The notes under the pieces were generated by a model that worked only from the letters and a program-made list of their open reading frames with translations, searched no databases and had not been told where the DNA came from. Positions 15,812-24,700 of a stretch of 64,000 bases of DNA are shown here, piece after piece. The translations under genes and the position numbers were made by a program. Within the stretch, counting starts at the first letter, position 1, and each line of letters starts with the position of its first letter. The DNA is taken from NCBI RefSeq assembly GCF_002266465.3, contig NZ_CP029427.2:2606501-2670500 (forward strand). Reading direction: 5' to 3'. The stretch comes from Bradyrhizobium symbiodeficiens. Its GTDB lineage: Bacteria > Pseudomonadota > Alphaproteobacteria > Rhizobiales > Xanthobacteraceae.

Positions 15812-17698
15812 GTGAGCCGAAGCGCGAGACCCGTGACAGTTTTGAGTATCATCCGCGATTGTCTCGATGCACTGCTGCATCCCTCCGCGCGTTACGATGC
15901 GCTGATGCGGGCGCGTCATCGTGCCTTCATGGCGCCTCGGCTGCTCGGCAGCCTGGCCGCCTTTGCCGCATTCCCGGTTTATCTCGCCATGCGTGGCGCG
16001 CCGAGCGCGGTCGAGGTCGCCGCTTTCGCCTGGCTGATCGCGCCGATCCTGCTGTCCTGGTTCCTGTCGCGCACCGGCCGCTATGAAGGTGCGCATGTGC
16101 TGTCGTCGTTGGCGCTCGCCGGCCTGATCATGGCTGTCGCGGGCAGCACGGGCGGCATCGAATCATTCGCCGCGGTCTGGCTGGTCGTGGTTCCCCTCGA
16201 AGCCGCGCTGTCGGCCTCGCGCCGCGTCGCGGCCTTCGCATCATTGCTCGCGCTGTCCTGTGCGGGACTCCTGATCCTCGCCGGCCAGCTCGGCTGGCTG
16301 CCGGTCGCAGACACCAGCACCGCGGAACGTGGCGTGCTGATGGCGTGCGGCGTCGTCTCGGCGACGCTCTATGCCGCTGGCCTTGCTTTCGGCGCGGAAT
16401 CGCTCGCGCGTACCAGCGTTGCGCTGCTGTCGCGCGAGGAGGAGCGTTATCGCCTGCTCGCCCGCAACATGAGCGACGTCGTCTCGCGGCATCGGCGCAA
16501 CGGTGCGGTGGAGTTCATCTCGCCCGCGGCCGAGGCCATGCTCGGCATGCCGGTGGCGCAACTGCTAGGGCATGGCCTGTTCGACCGCGTCCATGTCGCC
16601 GATCGCCCGGCCTATCTCACCGCGCTCTCCGCTGCCGCGCGCGGTGACGTCCGCAGCATCGAGTTCCGGCTACGGCGTGAGCCCGACGGTTCGGAGCGCG
16701 GCCAGGTCGATTTCCTCTGGGTCGAGATGCGCTGCCGCCCGCTCGACCGGGATTTCGGCCAGAATCCCCATGGCGACGATACGCGCGAGGCAGAAGTCGT
16801 CGCCGTGATGCGCGACGTCACCGAGTACAAGCTGTCCGAGCAGGCGCTGGAACAGGCGCGCAGCGCCGCGGAAGCGGCCGATGCCGCCAAGACGCGCTTC
16901 CTCGCCACCATGAGCCACGAGCTGCGCACGCCGCTGAACGCCATCATCGGCTTCTCCGAGATGATCGCACAGGAGCAGACCCTGATGCTGGGTGCGGCCC
17001 AGCGCCGGGAATATGCCCAGCTCATCAACGATTCCGGCCAGCATCTGCTGTCGGTCGTCAACGGCATCCTGGACATGTCGAAGATGGAGTCCGGCAATTT
17101 CGAGATCGCGTCCGAGCCGTTCGCGCCGCGCGCCGCGCTGCTGCATTGCTGCAATCTGCTGGCGCTGAAGGCGCGGGAGAACGGCATCGACCTCATCACC
17201 GACGCGCCGCAGGATCTGCCGGTCATGACCGGCGATCCCAGGGCGTTCAAGCAGATCGTGCTCAATCTCGTCGCCAACGCCATCAAGTTCACCGAGCGCG
17301 GCGGTCAGGTCTCGGTGACCGCTTCGGTGTCGGGTTCGCAACTGACGCTGCGCATCGGCGACACCGGCGTGGGCATTGCGGCCGACGATCTCAACCGCAT
17401 CGGCGCGCCGTTCTTCCAGGCGGGCAAGACCTATCAGCGCCGTCACGAGGGAACCGGCCTCGGACTTTCGATCGTCAAGAGCCTCGTGGCGTTGCATCTC
17501 GGCGAATTGACGGTACAAAGCAGATTGGGAGAGGGCACTCTCGTCACCGTCAGGCTGCCGCTCGTCTACACGCCCCCGCAAGTCAAGCCGGTCGAGAGCA
17601 AGGTCGCGACGCTGGCGCCGGTGCAGCGTCACGACCTTCAAGACCAAGCTCACGACCAGTCTCAGGACCAACCCGCTCTGGTGAAGAAAAGTGCCTAG
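15812..17698 (+). CDS. PAS-domain membrane sensor histidine kinase (DivJ/PleC-like)
   Basis: About 628 residues. Six to seven N-terminal TM helices (residues about 40-200) are followed by a PAS domain (RYRLLARNMSDVVSRHR to VAVMRDVTEYK) and a HisKA/HATPase core: FLATMSHELRTPLNAIIG with phospho-accepting His near residue 369, N-box NLVANAIKF, G1 DTGVGIAADD, G2 GTGLGLSIVKSL. The architecture matches DivJ/PleC-type kinases that control DivK and cell-cycle signalling, an inference only. Start is uncertain: GTG 15812 has AAAGGA in front; TTG 15788 and GTG 15833 are alternatives. The C-terminal tail is rich in Gln/Asp. It overlaps the next gene by eight bases. Confidence 0.87.
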   Translation: MSRSARPVTVLSIIRDCLDALLHPSARYDALMRARHRAFMAPRLLGSLAAFAAFPVYLAMRGAPSAVEVAAFAWLIAPILLSWFLSRTGRYEGAHVLSSLALAGLIMAVAGSTGGIESFAAVWLVVVPLEAALSASRRVAAFASLLALSCAGLLILAGQLGWLPVADTSTAERGVLMACGVVSATLYAAGLAFGAESLARTSVALLSREEERYRLLARNMSDVVSRHRRNGAVEFISPAAEAMLGMPVAQLLGHGLFDRVHVADRPAYLTALSAAARGDVRSIEFRLRREPDGSERGQVDFLWVEMRCRPLDRDFGQNPHGDDTREAEVVAVMRDVTEYKLSEQALEQARSAAEAADAAKTRFLATMSHELRTPLNAIIGFSEMIAQEQTLMLGAAQRREYAQLINDSGQHLLSVVNGILDMSKMESGNFEIASEPFAPRAALLHCCNLLALKARENGIDLITDAPQDLPVMTGDPRAFKQIVLNLVANAIKFTERGGQVSVTASVSGSQLTLRIGDTGVGIAADDLNRIGAPFFQAGKTYQRRHEGTGLGLSIVKSLVALHLGELTVQSRLGEGTLVTVRLPLVYTPPQVKPVESKVATLAPVQRHDLQDQAHDQSQDQPALVKKSA

Positions 17699-18425
17699 GA
17701 AGTCTGCCAAGGACGAAGCCGCTCCGCGCCGCCGTGGCGCCAAGGCCGCCGTCGTCGATGTCGAGACCGAGCGCAACCTCGTGATGCGCGTGCTGCTGCA
17801 CAGCCCCAAAGATACGCTAGCCGGCCTCGTCGCCGTCGCTGCGATCGGTGCGATCGTCACCAACGCGCTGTTCCTGCAGACCGGTCGGCATCCGGCGCCG
17901 ATGTTCGGCACCGTGATCAATCTTCCCGCGCCTTCCTCCGTGGCGCTGCCGAACCCCTTGCCGCGTCCGCGCCCGGTCGGCGCCGATACCTCGCCGCTGG
18001 AGCCGCGCGCGACGGAGTTCCGCGCCGAGCCCAAACCTGCCGAGCCCAAACCTGCCGAGCCCAAGCCCGTCGAGCGAGCCGCCGAGAAGCCGCCGGAGAG
18101 ACCCGTCGAGGCGACCGCATCGACGCGCTCGAACGATCCGATGACCAATCTGGTCAAGCAAACGACGTCGACGCCGCAATCCGCAATGCGTCCGCCGGCG
18201 CCGATCCCCATGCCGCATGGCCCGGCCGCACGGCGCATCGCCGGCGTGCAGCGCGCGCTGTCCGAATATGGCTACGGCAATTTGAAGATCACGGGCACGA
18301 TGAGCGGCGAGACCCAGTCCGCGATCCAGAAGTTCGAGCGCGAGCACAGGATGCAGGTCACTGGCCAGCTGTCCGACCGGCTGCTGCGCGAACTCGGCGC
18401 CGCAATCGGCCATCCCGTCGATTGA
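17691..18425 (+). CDS. membrane-anchored peptidoglycan-binding domain protein
   Basis: 244 residues starting at a GTG inside the kinase's 3' end. Residues 1-38 are basic and cytoplasmic, about 40-60 form one TM helix (LAGLVAVAAIGAIVTNALFL), and a long proline-rich periplasmic linker follows. It includes three AEPKP units coded by a 15-bp direct repeat near 18028-18075. The C-terminus (about 178-240) is a PG_binding_1 domain: RIAGVQRALSEYGYGNLKI, then FEREHRMQVTGQLSDRLLREL. The eight-base overlap with the sensor kinase implies co-translation, so a link between envelope state and the kinase is plausible but untested. Confidence 0.85.
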   Translation: MPRKSAKDEAAPRRRGAKAAVVDVETERNLVMRVLLHSPKDTLAGLVAVAAIGAIVTNALFLQTGRHPAPMFGTVINLPAPSSVALPNPLPRPRPVGADTSPLEPRATEFRAEPKPAEPKPAEPKPVERAAEKPPERPVEATASTRSNDPMTNLVKQTTSTPQSAMRPPAPIPMPHGPAARRIAGVQRALSEYGYGNLKITGTMSGETQSAIQKFEREHRMQVTGQLSDRLLRELGAAIGHPVD

Positions 18426-18579
18426 CGCGTATCTCGCTGTCATTGACGCCGATCAATTCCCGGCATGCCGCTCCGGCAAGGCAGGCCCGCCCGCGCACGG
18501 GCGATTTGCTCGGGATCAATGACGGCCGGCAGCTTCGGGGAACATGATCGACCATCTTCAAGGAAGAAGAGAGGTTGTC

Positions 18580-18789
18580 ATGTTCAAGGTCTCGGTTCTG
18601 GTCTGGATCGTGCTGGGTACGGTGCTCGCGGGCGTCAGCCTGATCGTCGTGCTGATGGTGCCGAGTTTCGCCGCGGACGCGATCAGAAACATCCCCTATG
18701 CGGTCGCCGTGGGATTTGCACTTGCAATGCCGCTGTCATACCTCGTGGCGCGCCAGATCAACGGCGGGCAAGGTGTAAGCAAGGCGTGA
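18580..18789 (+). CDS. small two-TM membrane protein
   Basis: 69 residues from the ATG at 18580 (MFKVSVLVWIVLGTVLAGVS), with AAGAAGAGAGG as a good ribosome-binding site. Two hydrophobic helices span about residues 4-26 and 38-60; the tail is QINGGQGVSKA. I recognise it as a small conserved rhizobial hypothetical protein; no function known. Confidence 0.75.
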   Translation: MFKVSVLVWIVLGTVLAGVSLIVVLMVPSFAADAIRNIPYAVAVGFALAMPLSYLVARQINGGQGVSKA

Positions 18790-18842
18790 CATTCGGACAC
18801 TGACACTGGCGGCGCGCGTCGCGCTGGCCTATCGTTCGACTC

Positions 18843-19187
18843 ATGCGTTTGAAATCCAACATATGGGTCGCGGCCTATTTGCGCCGGTGCCAGACCGAGG
18901 GCGTGTACGGCGCAGTGGTTCGTCGCGGTGCCGAGGAGGCGGGTGCGGTGTTCGTCAAGGTCTCGCTGCTCGACGGCCAGGCGATGCTCTACGCTCCGGC
19001 GCCGCAGACGTCGTACGACGACGACCGCCCCGTCGATCGCTTCTTCGTGCCGGTCGCGCAGCAGCCCTTGCCGGAGCACACGATCGAGGAGCGTCTCGCC
19101 AAGGAAATCCGCTTCGATCCGGACGCATGGATCGTCGAGACCGAGGATCGCGCCGGGCGGCATTTCCTGGACCTGGCGAAGACGTAG
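18843..19187 (+). CDS. DUF1491 family protein
   Basis: 114 residues, MRLKSNIWVAAYLRRCQTEG. The full DUF1491 pattern is present: GAVVRRGAEEAGAVFVKV, then the RFFVP segment and a C-terminal EIRFDPDAWIVETEDRAGRH. These are alphaproteobacterial cytosolic proteins of unknown function. Repeat family A copy 2 follows directly after the stop. Confidence 0.9.
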   Translation: MRLKSNIWVAAYLRRCQTEGVYGAVVRRGAEEAGAVFVKVSLLDGQAMLYAPAPQTSYDDDRPVDRFFVPVAQQPLPEHTIEERLAKEIRFDPDAWIVETEDRAGRHFLDLAKT

Positions 19188-19197
19188 CTGCTGCTCC

Positions 19198-19375
19198 CGT
19201 GTCCCGGACGAGCGGCGACGCGCAGCGTTGCCGCGCAGAGCCGGGACCCGGAAAGCGACACGAACGGACGCCGCGAGATGAGCCACGGCTCAACACCGCA
19301 TCGCACCGTACGATGCTTCGCATCGCCGGGAGCGCTGTGCTGCGTCCGGGGCACGAACTCCATCGTGTGCCGGCG
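19198..19375. repeat. intergenic palindromic repeat, family A copy 2
   Basis: GTCCCGGACGAGCGGCG to GCGCAGAGCCGGGACCC forms the left unit, and TGCTTCGCATCGCCGGGAGC to GCGTCCGGGGCACG the right unit. The elements match those at 4006-4136 and 53885-54035 in type. It fills the gap between the convergent DUF1491 and DUF2336 genes. Confidence 0.65.
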
Positions 19376-19382
19376 TGGCGAA

Positions 19383-20357
19383 CTAGCGCTCCGACGATCC
19401 GTCGGTACCGGTGCGGCGCGGCATCGCGCCCGGCTGCACGCCCGGCCGCGTCTGGCTCGCGCCGGCGCGGGCGCGCTGGCGTTCGCCGTCATGCAGTGAC
19501 GGCTGGTATTTTGCGCGGGTGACGGCGAGAGTCGAACCGCGCCAGGCCGCCAGCATCACCAGTGCCGAGCGGTCGCTGAGGCGATCGTAGAGCCGCGACA
19601 GCCGGTACACCTCGTTCACGGAATTGCCGATCTCCGGCTTGAAGAACAGCAGGATGCGCTGGAAATTCGGGCTCGGCATGTCGAGCGCGCGCGCGGCGAC
19701 CGCGAGCGCTTCGCCGCCGGCATCATCGACGATCTGGGCTGCGACGCGCGAGGGCAGGATCAGGCTGTCGCCGAGCTCGAGGGTGAAATTCTCGACATCG
19801 CCCGCGATCGCCGCCATCTCCAGGATCTGGAACGCGCGCCTGGCGCGCGCGGTCGGAATGCGGGGCGCGGCCTTCAGCGGGGTCTGCGCCAGATTGTGCA
19901 GGATCAGCGCGCGCTCGGAGGCGCCCGCGCGGAAGAACATGTCGTGGATCTCCGCGGCGTCCGTCGGCTGCATCGCCATGTTGGCGGCCATGCGCCGCTC
20001 GGCGTCGGTCGGCGTGCGGACCGGCGAGGGGGCGGGTGCGGGCGTAGGGATCTCGCGGGCCAGCGGAACCCTGCGGCCTTCCTGCGCCGCGACCAGGCCG
20101 AGCTTCTGGAGAACCGGGATCGGCGCCTGCGGATAGATTGCGAGCCGCGCCTTGACGGCCGCGCGCGTGGCATCGTCGACCTGGTCGATCAACCGCGTCG
20201 CAAGCTCGATGAATTGCCGCTGTTCGTCGTCGCTGTGGGTGTTCTTCTGGACGTAAAGGTCGGTCAGCACGCGCAGCAGCGTCGGCCGAACATCGACGCC
20301 TTCGCGACGGGAGAGCGACATCAGCCCGTCGAATCCGGGAAACAGCGACTTGGTCAT
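19383..20357 (-). CDS. DUF2336 domain protein
   Basis: 324 residues, MTKSLFPGFDGLMSLSRREG. The DUF2336 region is built of HEAT-like helical pairs, e.g. DDATRAAVKARLAIYPQAPI, ALILHNLAQTPLKAAPRIPT, and VAAQIVDDAGGEALAVAARA. The C-terminus is a disordered arginine/glycine-rich tail. Many alphaproteobacterial DUF2336 genes belong to cell-cycle or stress regulons, but biochemical function is unknown. A perfect TTAA-N7-TTAA CtrA-type site lies 54-68 bp upstream of the ATG. Confidence 0.88.
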   Translation of the reverse strand: MTKSLFPGFDGLMSLSRREGVDVRPTLLRVLTDLYVQKNTHSDDEQRQFIELATRLIDQVDDATRAAVKARLAIYPQAPIPVLQKLGLVAAQEGRRVPLAREIPTPAPAPSPVRTPTDAERRMAANMAMQPTDAAEIHDMFFRAGASERALILHNLAQTPLKAAPRIPTARARRAFQILEMAAIAGDVENFTLELGDSLILPSRVAAQIVDDAGGEALAVAARALDMPSPNFQRILLFFKPEIGNSVNEVYRLSRLYDRLSDRSALVMLAAWRGSTLAVTRAKYQPSLHDGERQRARAGASQTRPGVQPGAMPRRTGTDGSSER

Positions 20358-20410
20358 GGAGGATACGCGACCTGGAAGAGATACTCGTCGCCAGCCTATC
20401 GCAGGCTCCT

Positions 20411-20425
20411 TTAAAGGCTCGTTAA
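20411..20425. promoter_or_regulatory. candidate CtrA-binding site, perfect TTAA-N7-TTAA
   Basis: TTAAAGGCTCGTTAA: both half-sites match the CtrA consensus exactly. It is 54-68 bp before the DUF2336 start codon, in the usual promoter position. The CtrA motif is established in Caulobacter and other alphaproteobacteria; binding here is inferred. Confidence 0.65.
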
Positions 20426-20523
20426 GGAAAACGAGGCGTGAAACCCAACGCTCGATTTGAAGCGATCTCGTGCCGCAGCGGGACGTCGCGGCCGGCCCGT
20501 GCGGTTACGGTTCCACCCCGACG

Positions 20524-20538
20524 TTTACACCCCGTTAA
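20524..20538. promoter_or_regulatory. candidate CtrA-binding site, one mismatch
   Basis: TTTACACCCCGTTAA differs from TTAA-N7-TTAA by one base in the first half-site. It lies 72-86 bp before the small protein gene at 20610, in the same divergent gap as the perfect site at 20411-20425. Confidence 0.5.
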
Positions 20539-20609
20539 CCATGAACTGATCTTAATGAATGCATGTTGCACGGGCGCGCATGATCGCGCGGCAATCGAAG
20601 AGAGCTGAC

Positions 20610-20798
20610 ATGGGGACCATCATTGAATTTCCGGCCGGTCGCCGGGTGGGCTCGTCGAGGGATGTCGCTCCGCGCGCGGACATGGGAACGATCCTGATCC
20701 TTCCCGTCATCCGTATCGAGCGCGAGGCAGACGAAGCCAGCGGAGATCACGGGCCGGAGCAGGGCACAGCGCCGGGGCGCCGTCGTCGCCGTCGCTGA
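20610..20798 (+). CDS. small protein with internal duplicated MGTI motif
   Basis: 62 residues from the ATG at 20610, with AGAGAG as ribosome-binding site. Two copies of one short motif are visible: MGTIIEFPAGRR at the start and MGTILILPVIRIE from about residue 25, each preceded at DNA level by a similar GCxGACATGGG. The C-terminus is RRRRRR-like. No domain is recognised. It is followed after 15 bases by a lipoprotein gene, so both probably share the promoter with the CtrA-like site. Confidence 0.7.
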   Translation: MGTIIEFPAGRRVGSSRDVAPRADMGTILILPVIRIEREADEASGDHGPEQGTAPGRRRRRR

Positions 20799-20813
20799 TT
20801 CCAGGCTTTTGCA

Positions 20814-21575
20814 ATGCCGGACACCATCCGCCAGATCCGGTCTGTCCTGTCGGCCGTCTTGCTCGCGCTTTTGGCTGCGAGCCTCGCGGCCTGTAGCGGC
20901 GGCGATTTCGGCCGCACCCGTGAGAGCATGCGCAGCGACGACATGCATCGCTGGCTGGGCGCGGAGGTCACCGGCAGCGTCGGTCTGAAGCCGTCGCAAT
21001 TTCAACTGACCGACGAGGAGCGCCAGCTGCGCGACCTCGCCTATCCCATGATCGAGCCGCCGCTGTCGCGCCCCGCCTGGAAGAGCGTGTTCGGCGACTA
21101 CAAGGCGATGCCCTCGCCGTGGCAGCAGAAGATCGTGTTCGACCGCACCATGTACGGCCGCACGCTGATCGACGAGCCGCACCGCTCGCATTCCTCGCGC
21201 TATGCGCAACTGATGGAGGACGTGCGCAACGACATCACCCGCTTCGAGCCGTTCTTCGCCAGTGCGATCCGCGTCATCGACCTCGACAGGAAGCGCAATG
21301 CCAGCATGGCCCGCGTCTCCGCGCTCTCGCCGAGGGAGAAGGACGACGCGGTCGCGCGCATGCAGGAGAACTCGCTGATCGTGCAGTGGGTGCAGCAATG
21401 CCTGGAACAGCGCATCTCGTCCTACCGCTGGGCGCTGGAGCGCCTGGTGATCCAGGCCCCCGACGGCCTGGCCGCCGACGCCGACCGCCTGATCGGCGAA
21501 CTCGCGGCCCAGACCGCCAACCCGCCGGTCCAGGCGCAACCGCCCTATGGACGTGCGGTGGTTTCGAAGGGCTGA
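20814..21575 (+). CDS. predicted lipoprotein of unknown function
   Basis: 253 residues. The N-terminus has a lipoprotein signal: VLLALLAASLAAC with a LAAC lipobox (Cys about residue 27), so the mature protein is lipidated and exported. The mature part is helical and charged, with EERQLRDLAYPMIEPPLSRP and MQENSLIVQWVQQCLEQRIS as marked segments; one further cysteine is present. No known domain recognised. It is 15 bp after the small duplicated-motif protein. Confidence 0.82.
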   Translation: MPDTIRQIRSVLSAVLLALLAASLAACSGGDFGRTRESMRSDDMHRWLGAEVTGSVGLKPSQFQLTDEERQLRDLAYPMIEPPLSRPAWKSVFGDYKAMPSPWQQKIVFDRTMYGRTLIDEPHRSHSSRYAQLMEDVRNDITRFEPFFASAIRVIDLDRKRNASMARVSALSPREKDDAVARMQENSLIVQWVQQCLEQRISSYRWALERLVIQAPDGLAADADRLIGELAAQTANPPVQAQPPYGRAVVSKG

Positions 21576-21798
21576 GACGCGCAAAGGCCGCTCGTGGCGA
21601 GCGGGCCGTCCCCGTCAATCGGCTGCATTGGGATGCGAATCCCGCGCTCTTGCAGTGCTCCCAGGCCGCGCCGCGCTGCATCATAACCTTCATCCCAGCC
21701 CAGACTTCGTTCAGGAACCCTGATTGCGCTTGTCCTTCGGGGCCGGATGACTAGGATTATTTTGTTTCTTCAAGTCATTTGCCCAAAGGTCCATAGAG

Positions 21799-24700
21799 AT
21801 GCTCCTAGACGCCCTGCGTCCTTTTACGAGCCGTCCGGACGTTTCCCACCGCACCCTGCTGGCTCTTGCCATCCTGCTCGGAACCACCGGTTCGGCCGCC
21901 GCGCTTAGCAAGGAAGCGGCGCTGGAGAATTGCCGGATGACCATCGGCAAGCCGATCGTGCAGGCCTGCATGCGTGCCGGTGGCGGCGCCAATCTCGAAG
22001 CCTGCCGCGCCAAGGCTTCGCCCCAGGTCAGATCCTGCGTGATGGCGGCGCTGAATGCCGCCAACGGCCGGGCCAATGTGGCTGTCGAGGTTCCCAAGGA
22101 GAGCGCGCCCAAGCTCGAGGCGGGCACGGCGCTTCCGAAGGACTTCGTCGCGCCGCCCCGCAGCATCGCGGACATTACCGCCGTCCTCGACGGCGACAGG
22201 CCCGACGAGAAGATGATCGCGGAACTGAAGTCCGATGCCGACGCCGTCCCGACGGGCAAAGAGTCGCGCCAGGATCTCGCCCAGCTCTATTTCGATCGCG
22301 CCAACGCGCGCGCCCAGCTTGGCCGGCTCGCCGAAGCGATGGCGGACGCAGACAAGGCCGCGGAGGTCGGGCGCGGCGCGGTGGGGCCGAACCTGCTGGG
22401 TCGTATCCTGCAGCTTCAGTCCTTGCAGCACGCCCTCGCGGGCGATCCGAAGCGGTCGCTCGAGATCATGCAGAGGCTGCTGCGCGAATCGGCCAGCATG
22501 CCCGGCGCCAAGGGATTGCAGTTCAACACCAACCGCGGCATCGCGAGCGTTCTCATCCAGATGGGCGACGTCGCGCAGGCCGAGGGCTATCTGCGCCGCA
22601 GCCAGACCGCGATCCAGGAGGCCCGCACCAGCGGTCATCCCAACTGGCGAGCGTCCTATGCCAAGTTCGGCCAGGGCTGGGAAGGCGAGCTGGAGCTCGG
22701 GCGAGCCCTGATCTTCGAGGCGCGCGGACAGTTCGCCGACGCCGAGGTCGCCTATCGCAATGCCGAGCTGCGCAAGCGCGCGAGCACGAAGGCGATCCTG
22801 GAAGCTGACAATCCGCCCGCCGAAACCATCCTGCTGCAGGCGATCGACGGCATCATCCTGAACCAGGCGCGCATGAAGGCGAAGCAGGGCAGGCTCGCCG
22901 AGGCCGAGGTGGATGCGCGCCGCGCGCTGCTCTCGCGCCTGAAGGATACCGGCAAGTACAATTCCGTCACGCCGCGTTTCGTGATGGGACTTGCGGGTAT
23001 CCTCGTCGACCAGGGCCGCTATGAGGAGGCCGAGAAACTTGGACGTGTCGCCCTTGAGATCGCCAACAAGGTGGGCGTGCCGGAGGATTCGCAAGCGACG
23101 GTGCAAGTGTTGTCGCAGCTCGCCGGGATCCTGACGCTTCGGCGTCAGAATGCTGAAGCCGGCGCAATGTTCGCGCGGATCGACAAGGCCGTCACGGGTT
23201 GGGATCCTCAGCGCCGTCAGGTGTTCGAGCTCAATCCCTCCCGCATCCTGTCGCTCTATGGCTCCGGTCAGTTGGACGCCGGCATCGCGGCCGCCGAGCA
23301 GCTCGTGAAGAAGCAAATCGCGCGCGTCGGCGAGAATCATTTCGACGCCGCATCGGCGCGCGGCACCCTGGCCATGGGCCTGATGCGCGCCGGGCGTGAC
23401 GCCGAAGCGATCCGCGAATACAAGGCCGCCATCCCGGTCATGATGGCTGGCGCCAACGAGAACGCCGACGACGAGAACACGACTGTCGTCGCCGCACGCA
23501 GCCAGCGGCTGCAGGCCATCGTCGAGAGCTATCTGATGCTCCTGGCGAGGGCCGAGGGGACCAATAAGACTGTCGGCGAAGAGACGTTCAGCCTTGCCGA
23601 CGCCATCCGCGGCCGTTCGGTGCAGCAGGCGTTGGCGGCCTCGAGTGCGCGCGCGGCCGCGAAGGATCCTGCGCTCGCAGAACTCGTGCGCAAGGAGCAG
23701 GACCTGACCAAGCAGGTCAACGCCCAGCTCGGTACTCTCAACAACGTGCTCGCCCTTCCGGCGGCGGAGCGCGACGACAAGGGTGTCGCGCAGATCCAGG
23801 CCTCGATAGCGGCCCTGCGCGGTCAGCGGGACAAGGCGCGCCAGGAGATCAAGCAGAAGTTTCCGATCTACGCCGATCTCGTTTCGCCGAGGCCGCCCAG
23901 CGTCGCCGATATCCGCGCCACGCTGGCCGACGACGAGGCCATGCTGTCGTTCTATTTCGGCCAGAACGCCAGCTTCGTGTGGGCTGTACCGAAATCGGGG
24001 CCGGTCGCCTTCGCCGCGGTACCGGCCAAGATCGGCGACATCGAGAGCAAGATCCGCAAGCTGCGTGAAGCGCTTGAGCCGCAGGCTGCGATGATCTCGG
24101 ATATTCCGCCGTTCGACCTCGCGCTCGGCCATGAACTCTACGAGCTTCTGCTCAAACCCGTCGAGAGCGGATGGAAGCCGGCGAAGAACCTGATCGTCGT
24201 GACCAATGGCGCGCTTGGGCTGTTGCCGCTGTCCCTTTTGCCGACCGCAAAGGTGGAGGTGGCTGCCGACGAGGACCCGCTGTTCGTCGGCTATCGCAAC
24301 GTGCCGTGGTTGGCGCGGACCCATGCCGTGTCGACGGTGCCGTCGGCGGCGGCGCTGCGCACGCTGCGGCAATTGCCGCCGGGCAAGGCCGGTCGCGGCG
24401 ACCTCGTCGCCTTCGGCGATCCTTATTTCAACAGGGATCAACAGACCGAGGCGGACGGCGCCGGGGAGAAGGTGCAGGTTGCCGATGCCGGCGGCAATGT
24501 CACGCGCGGCGGCCCGCTGAAGCGGCGCAACAGTCCCAAGCTCGAGGGCGTCGACAGCGCCGAGCTTGGTCTGCTGCCGCGCCTACCCGACACCGCGGAC
24601 GAACTGAAATCGATCGCGCTCGCGCTGCAGGCCGATCCCTCGAAGGTGCTGTTCCTTGGGAAGGACGCCACCGAGAGCGCGGTGAAGACCATGAATCTGT

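Noticed and set aside
15422..16096. N-terminal extension of the DUF5330 frame up to 16096
   Set aside because: It overlaps the opposite-strand kinase gene, and the TM start at 15421 is a natural beginning.
21805..24441. 878-codon open frame on the minus strand
   Set aside because: Antisense shadow of the CHAT protein gene; no domain features.
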